Assembly: GCA_025210735.1 (NCBI GenBank)
Contig: JAOARD010000001.1
Coordinates: forward strand, 62,001-126,000
Direction: 5' to 3'
DNA length: 64,000 nt
Source: Bacteroidales bacterium
Lineage (GTDB): Bacteria > Bacteroidota > Bacteroidia > Bacteroidales > UBA6680
Position numbers and translations under genes: made by a program. Positions 46,755 to 55,646 of this stretch are shown piece after piece. The notes beneath the pieces are model-generated. The model saw only the letters and a list, made by a program, of their open reading frames with translations. It was not told the DNA's origin and searched no databases. Every line of letters starts with the position of its first letter. Position 1 is the first letter of the stretch.

Positions 46755-48329
46755 TTATCTTTTAATGAATCTCTTATGGAAATTTAATTGATCGCTATAT
46801 ATGTAAAGTATATATACCCCTTGCTTAAATCCAGAGATATCTATTCGTCGGCTTAACGATTTTACATGTCTGTCAGAATATATCTTTTTTCCTTCCAGAT
46901 TATATATGTAGACATCATAATCAATAACAGACTTGTTGTTAATTGTTATATTAATGTAATCTGTGGCAGGGTTAGGATATACTATCAGGTTATTAATGTC
47001 TCTGTTTGGAATATCAGTTGTTCCATTATGTGTGTAAGTGCCTGAATATACAGACTTCTGATTACTATTGTCAGATACCTCTATTTTGTATGTAACCTTA
47101 ACACCTCCATTAAATCCAGGAATGGCAGCTTTATATTTACCTTCTGAAAGTTTCATAGTGATACTTTTGCTTTGTGAATTATCAGAGCTGCTATATATAA
47201 GTTTTACCGATTTTGGAGAGAATCCATCTTTAAGTGTTACTATAACATGTACACTCTCATTGGCAACTGGTACTTCCGGAATTGTTCTTACGTTATTGAT
47301 AACAGATATATTACCGCTGGTAATGGTGTATGTTATTGATGCTACGTTACTGTTTGATAAACCACTTTTTACGGCAATAGCCTTTACAGTAGTTGTTTCT
47401 GTAACATTAAATGGAGTACTATATTTGTTTGAAGATTTGGTTGGTGTTGAACCATCGGTTGTATAATATATTGACGCGCCTGATGTAGCACACGTTATAG
47501 ATACCGATACTGAATTATTATGCACTGTGGTTGAAGGTGTAAATACCGGTGTGGCAATTTGTGACCCCTGAAAACCCCATGCTCTGGCAACAAGTTCCGG
47601 ATACTCAATATATGGGTTACTGTTTCCCTGTTTTTTCTTAATGCGTTTATTTCTTTCTATATCCCACGCTGTAACAGGATCTTGTTTATGCCACTCATAT
47701 AATGTGTTAATGTTTGCAACCCTGCTAATATCTCCTGCTTGTGTTGGATACATTGTATAGAAATAGAATATTGCTCTTGCTACATCTCCTTTATGATCCT
47801 CTCTTGGTTCAAATGAGTTTGTACCATCTGTCTCTAATTCACTGTATGCATCAATATTTGATGATGGGATATTTGATTGAGTTATATATTTGCCATCATA
47901 AATAAACCACTTGTCGGTATAACTATCATTTATCTCTTTAAACGGATAATTACTTCTTGAAGAGTTTACTCTGTTGTGTGTAGGAAACAGATGATGAATA
48001 TCGGATTTCATAGGATCTTTTTTTCCGAAATATGATTGAGGAACAGTGTGCTCGCAATTAATATCTCCTACATCTTTTGTATTGTAACTCGATTTATATT
48101 TGTATCCTGTATATACACATTGAATTTTGTCGTCTTTTTCAAATATATAACCATACATCTGGCTTCTGGCATCTCCATAATCTAAGGTACTACATTTGCC
48201 ATCGTACCAGTTACTTTTTAGCCATGTTCTAAGACTGCTACCAGTCAGGTTACTTGGAGGTGCTGATTGCGACCATACTATTTGTGCTGCAATAAACAGT
48301 ACAAAGAGAGTAAATATTGCTTTTCTCAT
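46755..48329 (-). CDS. T9SS-exported endonuclease I family protein (shorter paralogue)
   Basis: A 524-residue secreted nuclease. The ATG at 48329 gives a standard signal peptide (MRKAIFTLFVLFIAAQIVWS); the upstream frame overlaps the promoter. Residues about 25-260 are an endonuclease I (EndA/NucM-like His-Me finger) domain, with CEHTVPQSYFG and DIHHLFPTHNRVNSSRS holding the catalytic His and metal Asn. A chitobiase/hexosaminidase C-terminal-like domain follows (SVSITCATSGASIYYTTDGS), then a short Ig-like segment. The protein ends in a type A sorting domain (VYPNPATDYINI, then GVYILYIYSDQLNFHKRFIKR). It probably degrades external DNA at the cell surface, and is a paralogue of the next gene. 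Confidence 0.93.
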   Translation of the reverse strand: MRKAIFTLFVLFIAAQIVWSQSAPPSNLTGSSLRTWLKSNWYDGKCSTLDYGDARSQMYGYIFEKDDKIQCVYTGYKYKSSYNTKDVGDINCEHTVPQSYFGKKDPMKSDIHHLFPTHNRVNSSRSNYPFKEINDSYTDKWFIYDGKYITQSNIPSSNIDAYSELETDGTNSFEPREDHKGDVARAIFYFYTMYPTQAGDISRVANINTLYEWHKQDPVTAWDIERNKRIKKKQGNSNPYIEYPELVARAWGFQGSQIATPVFTPSTTVHNNSVSVSITCATSGASIYYTTDGSTPTKSSNKYSTPFNVTETTTVKAIAVKSGLSNSNVASITYTITSGNISVINNVRTIPEVPVANESVHVIVTLKDGFSPKSVKLIYSSSDNSQSKSITMKLSEGKYKAAIPGFNGGVKVTYKIEVSDNSNQKSVYSGTYTHNGTTDIPNRDINNLIVYPNPATDYINITINNKSVIDYDVYIYNLEGKKIYSDRHVKSLSRRIDISGFKQGVYILYIYSDQLNFHKRFIKR

Positions 48330-48353
48330 CCTTATTAAAATTGTATTGGAGGA

Positions 48354-48361
48354 CAAATATA
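48354..48361 (-). promoter_or_regulatory. -7 element of the shorter endonuclease I gene
   Basis: TATATTTG on the minus strand lies 25 bases before the ATG and fixes the start at 48329. The expected TTG at -33 is replaced. Confidence 0.45.
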
Positions 48362-48424
48362 GTGCAAATATTAATATTATGTACTGTAAACTAGATAGTA
48401 GTAATGTTATAGGGAGTAAATAAA

Positions 48425-48454
48425 AAAAGACGAGGATGAATCTCCTCGTCTTTT
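48425..48454 (-). terminator. Terminator of the longer endonuclease I gene
   Basis: AAAAGACGAGGA pairs with TCCTCGTCTTTT over a 6-base loop, directly after the leftward stop codon at 48459, with a T tract following. Confidence 0.9.
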
Positions 48455-48458
48455 ACAT

Positions 48459-51323
48459 TTATTGTTTAATAAATTTGATTTGTGTCTTTTGGCTTCCGGT
48501 ATCTGCTACAATCAGATAAACGCCCGGTTTTAGCTTCGATATATCAATATAATTACTATTGTTGTTCAGCCTGTTTATTACAAGCTTTCCTTGCATAGTA
48601 TATATGTGTATATTCAGGTTGTTATCTGTATCAGAACTTTGTATATAAAGTTTGTCTGAGGCTGGATTCGGATGTACTCTTAATGATAGTTTATTGTTGT
48701 CTTCTACATCAGTACCACCATCTTTATGTTTATAGTTACCAGTAAGAGATGAGCTTTTATTATTATTATCAGTAGCTTCTATCTTATACGTTACCGTTAC
48801 ACCACCCGATTGTCCTGGTATTTCTGTCTCGTACTTATTGTTATTAAGAGTCATGTTTATACTCTTCTCATTGTTGTCAGCAGATGTGCTATATTTAATA
48901 ACAACATTCTTTGCAGTAGATCCACTTTTTAGTGTTACAATTACATGAACCTTTTCGTTTGCAGAGGGCGACGTTGGGATTACTTTAACATTTTCAATGA
49001 TATTATTAGTATTTCCGTTAATCGTAAATGTTTTTGTTACAATATCGCTGTTTGTCATTCCTGATTTAACGGCAATAGCTTTTATTGTAGTTGTTGAAGT
49101 TATATTAATAGCTGAGCTATACAGGTTGTCAGAGTCAGAAGGTTCCGATCCATCTGTAGTGTAATATATCTTTGCTCCGGCTGTAGCACAACTTATCGAT
49201 ACATTTGTTGATCCGTTAAACGATCCGCCATCAGGGCTGAATGTTGGAGATGATACTTTACCCGGTGTATTGTTAATAGTGAACTTTTTAGTTATGATAT
49301 CACTGTTTGTTAATCCGGTTTTAATAGCAATTGCTTTAATTGTAGTTGTTGAAGTTATATTAATAGCAGAGCTATACAGATTATCAGAATCGGAAGGTTC
49401 CGACCCGTCTGTAGTATAATATATCTTTGCTTCGGCTGTAGCACAACTTAAAGATACATTTGTTGATCCGTTAAACGATCCGCCATCAGGAGTGAATGTT
49501 GGCGATGCAACCTTACCCTGTGTAGTATTAATAGTGAATGTTTTAGTTATAATATCACTGTTTGTTAATCCGGTTTTAATAGCAACTGCCTTAATTGTAG
49601 TTGATGATGTTACACTGATAGGAGAACTATACAGATTATCAGAATCTGATGGTACAGATCCGTCTGTAGTATAGTATATCTTTGCTCCGGCTGTAGTACA
49701 GCTTAGAGATACATTTGTTGATCCATTAAAAGATCCGCCATCAGGGCTGAATGTTGGCGATGCAACTTTATCAGGTGTTCCACCATCATTTTTTACACCT
49801 TTAACTTCAATGTCATCTATCTGCATTGTGGTTGACTTACCAGGGTTAGCGCCAATATATTTAAATCCAATATATATGGTTTGTCCTTTATATGACGATA
49901 GATCTATAGTACCACTCTCTGTATAATTACTTGCATAACCAGATGTAGATCCTGATGCAATAGTAGGATTCAGATCAGTCCAGTCGCCATTAGCACCGTC
50001 AAGTGCAGAGTTGTAATTTGTTGATACCATTACAAACAGAGTTTGTCCTTTGTCATGAGAGTCCTTGCTACGGAACGAGAACTCAATGCTTTTATATGTA
50101 GATAGATCTAATGCAGGTGTTATAAGCCACGATTCATAACTTCCTGTTTTAGGATATATCTTCATCTCTGCATACTTATTCTTATTGTATGTCTTAATTG
50201 TCCATTGTATATCTCCGGTTATGACCTTGCTGAACCACCCGTTTTTATTTACAAGACTGCTCTCATTGAAGCTTTCAAAATCCTCCTCAAAAATTACCTT
50301 AGAATCTCCTGTTCCACCACTATTGTATGTGAATGTAGCAGAAGCGGTGTAACTATTGTCTATACCGCTCTTTACACCAATAGCTTTTACAGTAGTAGTT
50401 TTTGATACGGTAAAAGGCATTGTGTATTGTGTTGAAGATGTTGTTGGGTTAGATCCGTCTGTAGTGTAATATATAGTAGCACCTGTGGTTCCGCATGTAA
50501 TGGTTACATCTGTTGCAGAAGAGATGTTTCCTCCATTAGGAGATATTGATGGGGTTTCAACCTTTGGTGTTGTTACAAATCCCCATGCTTTAGCAACAAG
50601 TTCGGGATATTCAACATAAGGATTACTATTTCCTTGTTCTGTTTTTATTCTTGTATTTCTTGTTATTTCCCATTCGTCAACAGGGTCATTAATATGCCAC
50701 TCATATAATGTGTTAATATCTCCAATCTTACTTATATTCCCTGCTTGTGTTGGATACATAGTGTAGAAATAAAATACTGATCTGGCTACATTACCTTTAT
50801 GGTCTTCTCTTGGTTCAAATGCAACATTTGTATTCAGCTCACTATAACTATCAATATCAGATGATGGTATACTGCTTCCTGATTGCATTCCTCCACTGTA
50901 TATGTACCATTTGTCTGTCTGGCTATCTGGTATCTCTGCAAAAGGCAGGTGTCCTCTGGCACCATTAACTCTTTCGTGTGTTGGGTACAGATGATGTAAA
51001 TCAGAACGCATAGGTTGTGCTTTGTTGAAAAATGATTGCGGAACAGTGTGTTCGCAGTTCATAGGCATGGCAGAGCCAGAAGTTGGAGGGATTGTGAAAT
51101 TAGAATACACACAGTGTATTTTATTGTCATCTTTTTTGTCAATAGACTTATACATCTTTGCTTTTGATGTGGTATACGAACTTGTTGTGTGATACCCATC
51201 GTACCAGTTGCTTTTTAGCCATGTTCTAAGGCTCTGTCCTGAAAGGTTGCTCGGAGGGGTTGATTGCGTCCATCCTGTCTGTACAAGTAGCAGTGTACAG
51301 AGAGCAAAAATTATTCTCCTCAT
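48459..51323 (-). CDS. T9SS-exported endonuclease I with three tandem 85-residue repeats (longer paralogue)
   Basis: A 954-residue secreted protein; the start is set at the ATG giving the signal peptide MRRIIFALCTLLLVQTGWT. Domains in order: endonuclease I (about 25-250; CEHTVPQSFFN, DLHHLYPTHERVNGARG), one hexosaminidase C-terminal-like domain (IYYTTDGSNPTTSS), and a choice-of-anchor J domain (about 340-515). Then come three near-identical hexosaminidase C-terminal-like repeats of exactly 85 residues (IYYTTDGS in each), an Ig-like segment and a type A sorting domain (VHPNPASDKLYI, then GVYLIVADTGSQKTQIKFIKQ). Surface DNA degradation is the likely role; the repeats and anchor J domain probably bind a polymer. 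Confidence 0.93.
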   Translation of the reverse strand: MRRIIFALCTLLLVQTGWTQSTPPSNLSGQSLRTWLKSNWYDGYHTTSSYTTSKAKMYKSIDKKDDNKIHCVYSNFTIPPTSGSAMPMNCEHTVPQSFFNKAQPMRSDLHHLYPTHERVNGARGHLPFAEIPDSQTDKWYIYSGGMQSGSSIPSSDIDSYSELNTNVAFEPREDHKGNVARSVFYFYTMYPTQAGNISKIGDINTLYEWHINDPVDEWEITRNTRIKTEQGNSNPYVEYPELVAKAWGFVTTPKVETPSISPNGGNISSATDVTITCGTTGATIYYTTDGSNPTTSSTQYTMPFTVSKTTTVKAIGVKSGIDNSYTASATFTYNSGGTGDSKVIFEEDFESFNESSLVNKNGWFSKVITGDIQWTIKTYNKNKYAEMKIYPKTGSYESWLITPALDLSTYKSIEFSFRSKDSHDKGQTLFVMVSTNYNSALDGANGDWTDLNPTIASGSTSGYASNYTESGTIDLSSYKGQTIYIGFKYIGANPGKSTTMQIDDIEVKGVKNDGGTPDKVASPTFSPDGGSFNGSTNVSLSCTTAGAKIYYTTDGSVPSDSDNLYSSPISVTSSTTIKAVAIKTGLTNSDIITKTFTINTTQGKVASPTFTPDGGSFNGSTNVSLSCATAEAKIYYTTDGSEPSDSDNLYSSAINITSTTTIKAIAIKTGLTNSDIITKKFTINNTPGKVSSPTFSPDGGSFNGSTNVSISCATAGAKIYYTTDGSEPSDSDNLYSSAINITSTTTIKAIAVKSGMTNSDIVTKTFTINGNTNNIIENVKVIPTSPSANEKVHVIVTLKSGSTAKNVVIKYSTSADNNEKSINMTLNNNKYETEIPGQSGGVTVTYKIEATDNNNKSSSLTGNYKHKDGGTDVEDNNKLSLRVHPNPASDKLYIQSSDTDNNLNIHIYTMQGKLVINRLNNNSNYIDISKLKPGVYLIVADTGSQKTQIKFIKQ
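49005..49769 (-). repeat. Three tandem 255-base repeats inside the longer endonuclease I gene
   Basis: The codon for the Lys that opens each unit (KVASPTF or KVSSPTF) recurs at 49769, 49514 and 49259, an exact 255-base (85-codon) period. The units are highly similar at both DNA and protein level, so recent duplication or gene conversion is likely. Confidence 0.9.
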
Positions 51324-51347
51324 TCTAAATAAATTAATTATGGAGGG

Positions 51348-51355
51348 CAAAGATA
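51348..51355 (-). promoter_or_regulatory. -7 element of the longer endonuclease I gene
   Basis: TATCTTTG on the minus strand lies 25 bases before the ATG at 51323, the same distance as in the paralogous gene. Confidence 0.45.
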
Positions 51356-51418
51356 GTGTATTAGATAATACTATTAAATCTTTATCTTTATAAACTTTAT
51401 TATAACAAAGAAAAATTT

Positions 51419-51874
51419 ATGAGGGTTGTTGTACAAAGAGTTAAGAGATGTTCTGTAACTGTTGATAATTCTGTGGTATCGGAAATAGGAAAAGGATTAC
51501 TTCTGCTAGTTGGTATAACTGACGATGATACACAAGAAGATATTGATTATCTGGTAAAGAAGGTATCGCAGTTGAGAATATTTGATGATGAGAATGGGGT
51601 AATGAACTTGTCTGTAAAAGATATTGATGGCGATGTGCTTTCTGTTAGCCAGTTTACTTTATATGCCTCAACAAAGAAAGGAAACAGACCTTCTTATATA
51701 CGTGCAGCTAAAGGTGAGGTGTCTGAAGGTTTATATCAGAAATTCAGAGCAGATTTAGCAATGGTGATTAATAAACCAGTTCCGGATGGTGTTTTTGGAG
51801 CTTATATGGATGTTGATCTTGTTAATGATGGTCCTGTTACAATTATTATAGATAGTAAACAAAGAGATTTTTAA
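51419..51874 (+). CDS. dtd: D-aminoacyl-tRNA deacylase
   Basis: A 151-residue DTD that removes D-amino acids wrongly attached to tRNA. Both signature motifs are present: SVSQFTLYAST near residue 75 and the cross-subunit Gly-cisPro region NDGPVTI near the C-terminus. The N-terminus MRVVVQRVKRCSVTVD is canonical. It is the first gene of a pair with a MazG-like hydrolase 3 bases downstream. Confidence 0.96.
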   Translation: MRVVVQRVKRCSVTVDNSVVSEIGKGLLLLVGITDDDTQEDIDYLVKKVSQLRIFDDENGVMNLSVKDIDGDVLSVSQFTLYASTKKGNRPSYIRAAKGEVSEGLYQKFRADLAMVINKPVPDGVFGAYMDVDLVNDGPVTIIIDSKQRDF

Positions 51875-51877
51875 GTA

Positions 51878-52201
51878 ATGGATATTAAAGAGGCTCAGCA
51901 AAAGGTAGATGATTGGATTAAGAAATATGGTGTACGATATTTTAGTGAACTTACAAATATGGCAATACTAACCGAAGAGGTAGGAGAGGTTGCACGTATT
52001 ATGTCTCGTAAATTCGGAGATCAATCATTTAAGGATGGAGAGAATGGTATAGATCTTGCAGATGAATTGGCTGATGTTCTTTGGGTATTAATATGTATTG
52101 CAAATCAAACAGGTGTTGATCTTGATAAAGCTTTAGAAGACAATATGAAAAAGAAGACAGATCGGGATAAGTTCAGACATATAAAAAACAAAAAACTTTA
52201 A
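51878..52201 (+). CDS. MazG-like nucleotide pyrophosphohydrolase
   Basis: A 107-residue all-helical protein of the short MazG-like group. The metal-binding acidic residues appear as LTEEVGEVARIM (EExxE form) and DLADELADVLWVL (ExxD form). The C-terminus is basic. The group hydrolyses nucleoside triphosphates, often non-canonical, to monophosphates. It is co-transcribed with dtd, a common pairing of quality-control enzymes in Bacteroidota. Confidence 0.9.
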   Translation: MDIKEAQQKVDDWIKKYGVRYFSELTNMAILTEEVGEVARIMSRKFGDQSFKDGENGIDLADELADVLWVLICIANQTGVDLDKALEDNMKKKTDRDKFRHIKNKKL

Positions 52202-52348
52202 GACCTGTTTTGTAGTATGATGTGGTAGATTGTTTTTATTACATCATTTTATCATATTTGTGTAAGGTCTTACCTTTACATGGTATATGTATTTTAGCCT
52301 AAAAAGCAGGTTAACTGTTTTTTTATCTTAAAAAGGGTTGTTTTTAGT

Positions 52349-52594
52349 ATGAGTATAGCAGATAAAGTATTAACAAGTGGCAGAGTATCTGTTGATAGAG
52401 TGAGAAATAATATTTATTCTTTTATCTTTTCGGGAGAGTATAAGAAGAGGTTTTATGTGTACTCTATTAATGGAGTTTTATTGTTTTCCGGAATAATATC
52501 TTCAGCAGATACTGTTGATTTGTCGTTTTTATCTGTAGGAATATTTATGCTAAAGATTGATGATATGGAAAAATTTATTGAGATATCTCTATAG
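52349..52594 (+). pseudogene. Orphan T9SS sorting-domain-like fragment
   Basis: An 81-codon reading frame that resembles only the last part of a type A sorting domain: FYVYSINGVLLFSGIISSAD, then VDLSFLSVGIFMLKIDD. It has no signal peptide and no cargo domain, and the YPNP motif that usually opens the domain is absent. It most likely remains from a lost secreted protein; a short independent protein is possible. Its 3' end overlaps the convergent next gene by 20 bases. Confidence 0.5.
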
Positions 52595-53207
52595 TATTGC
52601 ACGTAATAATATTTGTACCAGACTCACTATAACCTTTTAGTTTATTACCATTAACATTCCCTTTTAATGTAATCTTGTTCTTGTTCAGAAGTATCTCGCA
52701 TCTGAAATAGTTATTAGCAATGTACATATTGCCAATTATATCGTGATTGATGTTTTTAACAACACCATTGTTGTCTATTTCAAGTTGCTGATTGCTACTA
52801 TTATCCTGATTTGTTAAAGATGCGGTTATGTTATGCTTTTTATTAAATTTATTAGTTCTGTACATAACTCCCTCTATTTTTGGTTCTCCAGGTATTGTAA
52901 TTGAACAATTAATGCAGTTTATATCTTTGAACTTACCAACAAAATGAAGTATGTAACTATTGCAATTTATTGTCCCGGCAATATTTCCGTTTTTATTAAT
53001 AGATATATCACCTGATGTATCTTCATGTAATATGCTGAAGTATTTGATATGTCCACTATTGTCAAATGTCATTATATAATCTGCTGTAGATGTATTGTTG
53101 TCTACAATAAGCCATGTTCCTGTTATGTCGTTGTTAGTATAATTACGCTCTGTATTATAATTGCTTAATGCAAAAATTAAAGAAAAAAGGTAGTAGATAG
53201 TTAACAT
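52575..53207 (-). CDS. Secreted protein of unknown function, lipocalin-like start
   Basis: A 210-residue protein with a short N-terminal signal or anchor (MLTIYYLFSLIFALS). The first domain opens with NDITGTWLIVDNN and continues in short beta strands, similar to the lipocalin-like or META-type small barrels of Bacteroidota. The resemblance is too weak to name a family. Its 3' end overlaps the orphan sorting-domain fragment by 20 bases on the opposite strand. Confidence 0.6.
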   Translation of the reverse strand: MLTIYYLFSLIFALSNYNTERNYTNNDITGTWLIVDNNTSTADYIMTFDNSGHIKYFSILHEDTSGDISINKNGNIAGTINCNSYILHFVGKFKDINCINCSITIPGEPKIEGVMYRTNKFNKKHNITASLTNQDNSSNQQLEIDNNGVVKNINHDIIGNMYIANNYFRCEILLNKNKITLKGNVNGNKLKGYSESGTNIITCNTIEISQ

Positions 53208-53311
53208 TTCATTTCAGTTTTCTCGTTGTACGATAAATGAGATGACATGTTTCAGAGAAAGATATAATTAATGCATTTTTTAAATCTGTGAGAAATGAAA
53301 TATTTAAATAG

Positions 53312-53319
53312 TACATTTG
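53312..53319 (+). promoter_or_regulatory. -7 element of the U32-ferredoxin-E1 operon
   Basis: TACATTTG matches TAnnTTTG. It overlaps the TTG that could otherwise be read as the U32 start, so the ATG at 53335 must be the true start and the leader is only about 10 bases. Confidence 0.5.
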
Positions 53320-53334
53320 CAAAAAAAATATGCA

Positions 53335-54597
53335 ATGAGAACTGTTGACAGAGAATATTTTGAGATAATGGCACCAGTTGGTTCTTACGAATCTTTAATG
53401 GCTGCAATTCAGGGTGGGGCTAACTCTGTATATTTTGGACTGGAGCATCTTAATATGCGTTCCAGATCAGCAAACAATTTTACTATTGAGGATCTAAAGA
53501 AGATAGTTTCTATCTGTAAAGAAAATAATGTAAAGACATATCTTACAATAAACACAGTAATATTTGATCATGATATTGAGGTAATGCATATGCTTGTTGA
53601 TGCAGCTAAAGAGAATGGTGTATCTGCGGTAATTGCATCTGATATATCGGTAATACAATATGCCAGATCTATAGGTGTTGAGATTCATATGTCAACTCAG
53701 GTGAATATTACAAATATTGAAGAGGTGAAATTCTGGTCGACTTTTGCTGATGTTATGGTACTGGCAAGAGAGATGAGTCTTAAACAGGTGAAGGAGATAA
53801 CAGCTGCAATTGAAAGAGAATCAATATGCGGGCCTTCAGGAAAGGTGATTGAGATAGAGATGTTTGTTCACGGCGCTTTGTGTATGGCAGTTTCTGGTAA
53901 GTGTTACCTGAGTCTTCATGAGAATAATGCATCGGCAAATAGAGGTGCTTGTTTGCAAACATGTCGTAAAGGATATGTTGTGACAGAGAAGGAGACTGGG
54001 AATCAACTTGATATAGATAACGAATATATAATGTCTCCTAAGGATTTATGTACGGTTAATTTCCTTAACAAGCTTCTTGATGCCGGAGTAAAAGTTTTAA
54101 AAATAGAGGGACGTGCCCGCGGGCCTGAATATGTGAAAACGGTTGTTAAAACATATAATGAGGCTATTAATGCTTATTTGAATAATGACTTTACTCAGGA
54201 TAATATAGATAATTGGATGACAGATCTTTCTGCTGTTTATAACAGAGGTTATTGGGGTGGCTATTATCTTGGACGCAGACTAGGTGAGTGGAACCACATA
54301 TATGGCTCAAGAGCAACTAAAAGAAAGGTTTATGTAGGAAAGATAACCAACTACTTTAAGAATATTGGAGTTGCCGAGATAAAGATGGAAACAGGAGAGA
54401 TATCTGTAGGTGATGAGATATTGGTAATAGGTCCAACTACAGGTGTTTATGAAGATACAATTAAGGAGATTAGAGTTGATCTTAAACCTGTTGAAACAAC
54501 TGTTAAAGGAGATTTGTGCTCGATGGTAACATCAGAACTTGTGAGGAGAGCTGATAAGGTATATAAACTTGTTACTGTTGTAGAGGAGTTAGATTAA
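53335..54597 (+). CDS. U32-family protein (TrhP/RlhA-like RNA hydroxylation type)
   Basis: A 420-residue member of the U32 group. The start EIMAPVGSYESLMAAIQGGA and VYFGLEHLNMRSRSANNF are family blocks. Four cysteines that would bind an iron-sulfur cluster are seen as ALCMAVSGKC and GACLQTC. A C-terminal beta domain (residues about 330-415) is like that of E. coli TrhP (YegQ). Although named peptidases, characterised TrhP and RlhA add a hydroxyl group to tRNA or 23S rRNA. A ferredoxin gene follows after 5 bases, which fits a redox enzyme. Which RNA is modified is not known. Confidence 0.9.
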   Translation: MRTVDREYFEIMAPVGSYESLMAAIQGGANSVYFGLEHLNMRSRSANNFTIEDLKKIVSICKENNVKTYLTINTVIFDHDIEVMHMLVDAAKENGVSAVIASDISVIQYARSIGVEIHMSTQVNITNIEEVKFWSTFADVMVLAREMSLKQVKEITAAIERESICGPSGKVIEIEMFVHGALCMAVSGKCYLSLHENNASANRGACLQTCRKGYVVTEKETGNQLDIDNEYIMSPKDLCTVNFLNKLLDAGVKVLKIEGRARGPEYVKTVVKTYNEAINAYLNNDFTQDNIDNWMTDLSAVYNRGYWGGYYLGRRLGEWNHIYGSRATKRKVYVGKITNYFKNIGVAEIKMETGEISVGDEILVIGPTTGVYEDTIKEIRVDLKPVETTVKGDLCSMVTSELVRRADKVYKLVTVVEELD

Positions 54598-54602
54598 CCT
54601 TA

Positions 54603-54827
54603 ATGGTGCGTATTAAACATAAACGTAGTAAGTGTATTGGATGTGGTTATTGCGAGCATTTAGATTCACTTATGTGGCAAATGGATAATTCTGATGGAAA
54701 AGCAAATCTTATTGGTTCTCATCAAATTAACAATATATTTTATGTTGATATACCGGATAGTGAATTGGTGTATCTGAAAAGAGTAATTTCTATTTGCCCG
54801 GTTAATGTAATCACTATAGATAAGTAA
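54603..54827 (+). CDS. Single-cluster 4Fe-4S ferredoxin
   Basis: A 74-residue ferredoxin with CIGCGYC near residue 11 and CPVNVI near residue 65, giving the four cysteines for one 4Fe-4S cluster. It lies between the U32 protein and an E1-like protein on the same strand, separated by 5 and 10 bases, so it probably supplies electrons to the U32 enzyme. Confidence 0.9.
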   Translation: MVRIKHKRSKCIGCGYCEHLDSLMWQMDNSDGKANLIGSHQINNIFYVDIPDSELVYLKRVISICPVNVITIDK

Positions 54828-54837
54828 TATTAAAGCA

Positions 54838-55545
54838 ATGACAGATAAAGATATAAGAAGATTTGAAAGGCATATTCAACTCAAGGAAGTAGGGTTTGAG
54901 GGACAGAAGAAGATATTAAATGCCAGAGTACTTGTTGTAGGAGCGGGTGGTCTTGGTTGTCCGGTGCTTATTTATCTTGCTGCTGCTGGTGTTGGTAATA
55001 TAGGAATAGTTGATTGTGATATAATAAGTGAGAATAATCTTCAGCGTCAGATTCTGTATAATTTTACTGATGTAGGTAAACAGAAGGCAATTGTTGCAAA
55101 AGAGAAGATAGTGAGTCAGAATCCGGAGTGCAGGGTTAAAGTGTTTAATACCTTTGTTACCGAAAGTAATATTGATAAAATAGCCGAGAATTATGATATT
55201 ATAGTGGCTGCAACGGATAATTATAAGTCAAGATACCTTATTGATGATTTATGCAGTAAAACAGATAAAATAATGGTGTTTGGGTCTATAAAGGAGTATG
55301 AAGGACAGGTTTCTGTTTTTAATTATAAAGACGGACCATCGTACTCAGATCTTTTTCCTGATATTCCATTAAACTGGGACGAAAGGCCTGCAACAGGTGT
55401 AATTGGTGTTCTTCCGGGAATAACAGGAACTATGATGGCAGCTGAGGTAATTAAAGTAATACTTAATATGGGAGATATTATGAGCGGTAAGCTTATGGTA
55501 TTTGATATGAATAGTATTAGTTACAATGTTATGCAGTTTAATTGA
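54838..55545 (+). CDS. ThiF/MoeB/HesA-family E1-like enzyme without zinc cysteines
   Basis: A 235-residue adenylating enzyme. The nucleotide loop VLVVGAGGLGCPVLIYLAAA, the SENNLQRQILY arginine finger block and the Asp in AATDNYKSRYLIDD are intact. The usual zinc-binding CxxC (GPCYRCLFP) is GPSYSDLFP here, and the second CxxC near the C-terminus is missing, so the tetra-Cys site is gone. No MoaD- or ThiS-like partner is encoded nearby. The family activates the C-terminus of a small protein or a small-molecule carboxylate; here the substrate is unknown. It is the last gene of the U32-ferredoxin operon. Confidence 0.88.
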   Translation: MTDKDIRRFERHIQLKEVGFEGQKKILNARVLVVGAGGLGCPVLIYLAAAGVGNIGIVDCDIISENNLQRQILYNFTDVGKQKAIVAKEKIVSQNPECRVKVFNTFVTESNIDKIAENYDIIVAATDNYKSRYLIDDLCSKTDKIMVFGSIKEYEGQVSVFNYKDGPSYSDLFPDIPLNWDERPATGVIGVLPGITGTMMAAEVIKVILNMGDIMSGKLMVFDMNSISYNVMQFN

Positions 55546-55646
55546 TTGTTTTGTAGTGTTTAACAACATTGTTGTCTGATATTTGGTTTTAATTTCGAAT
55601 TTTATGGCATATATTTGAACGAATATGGAAGAAAAACAGGAGAATT

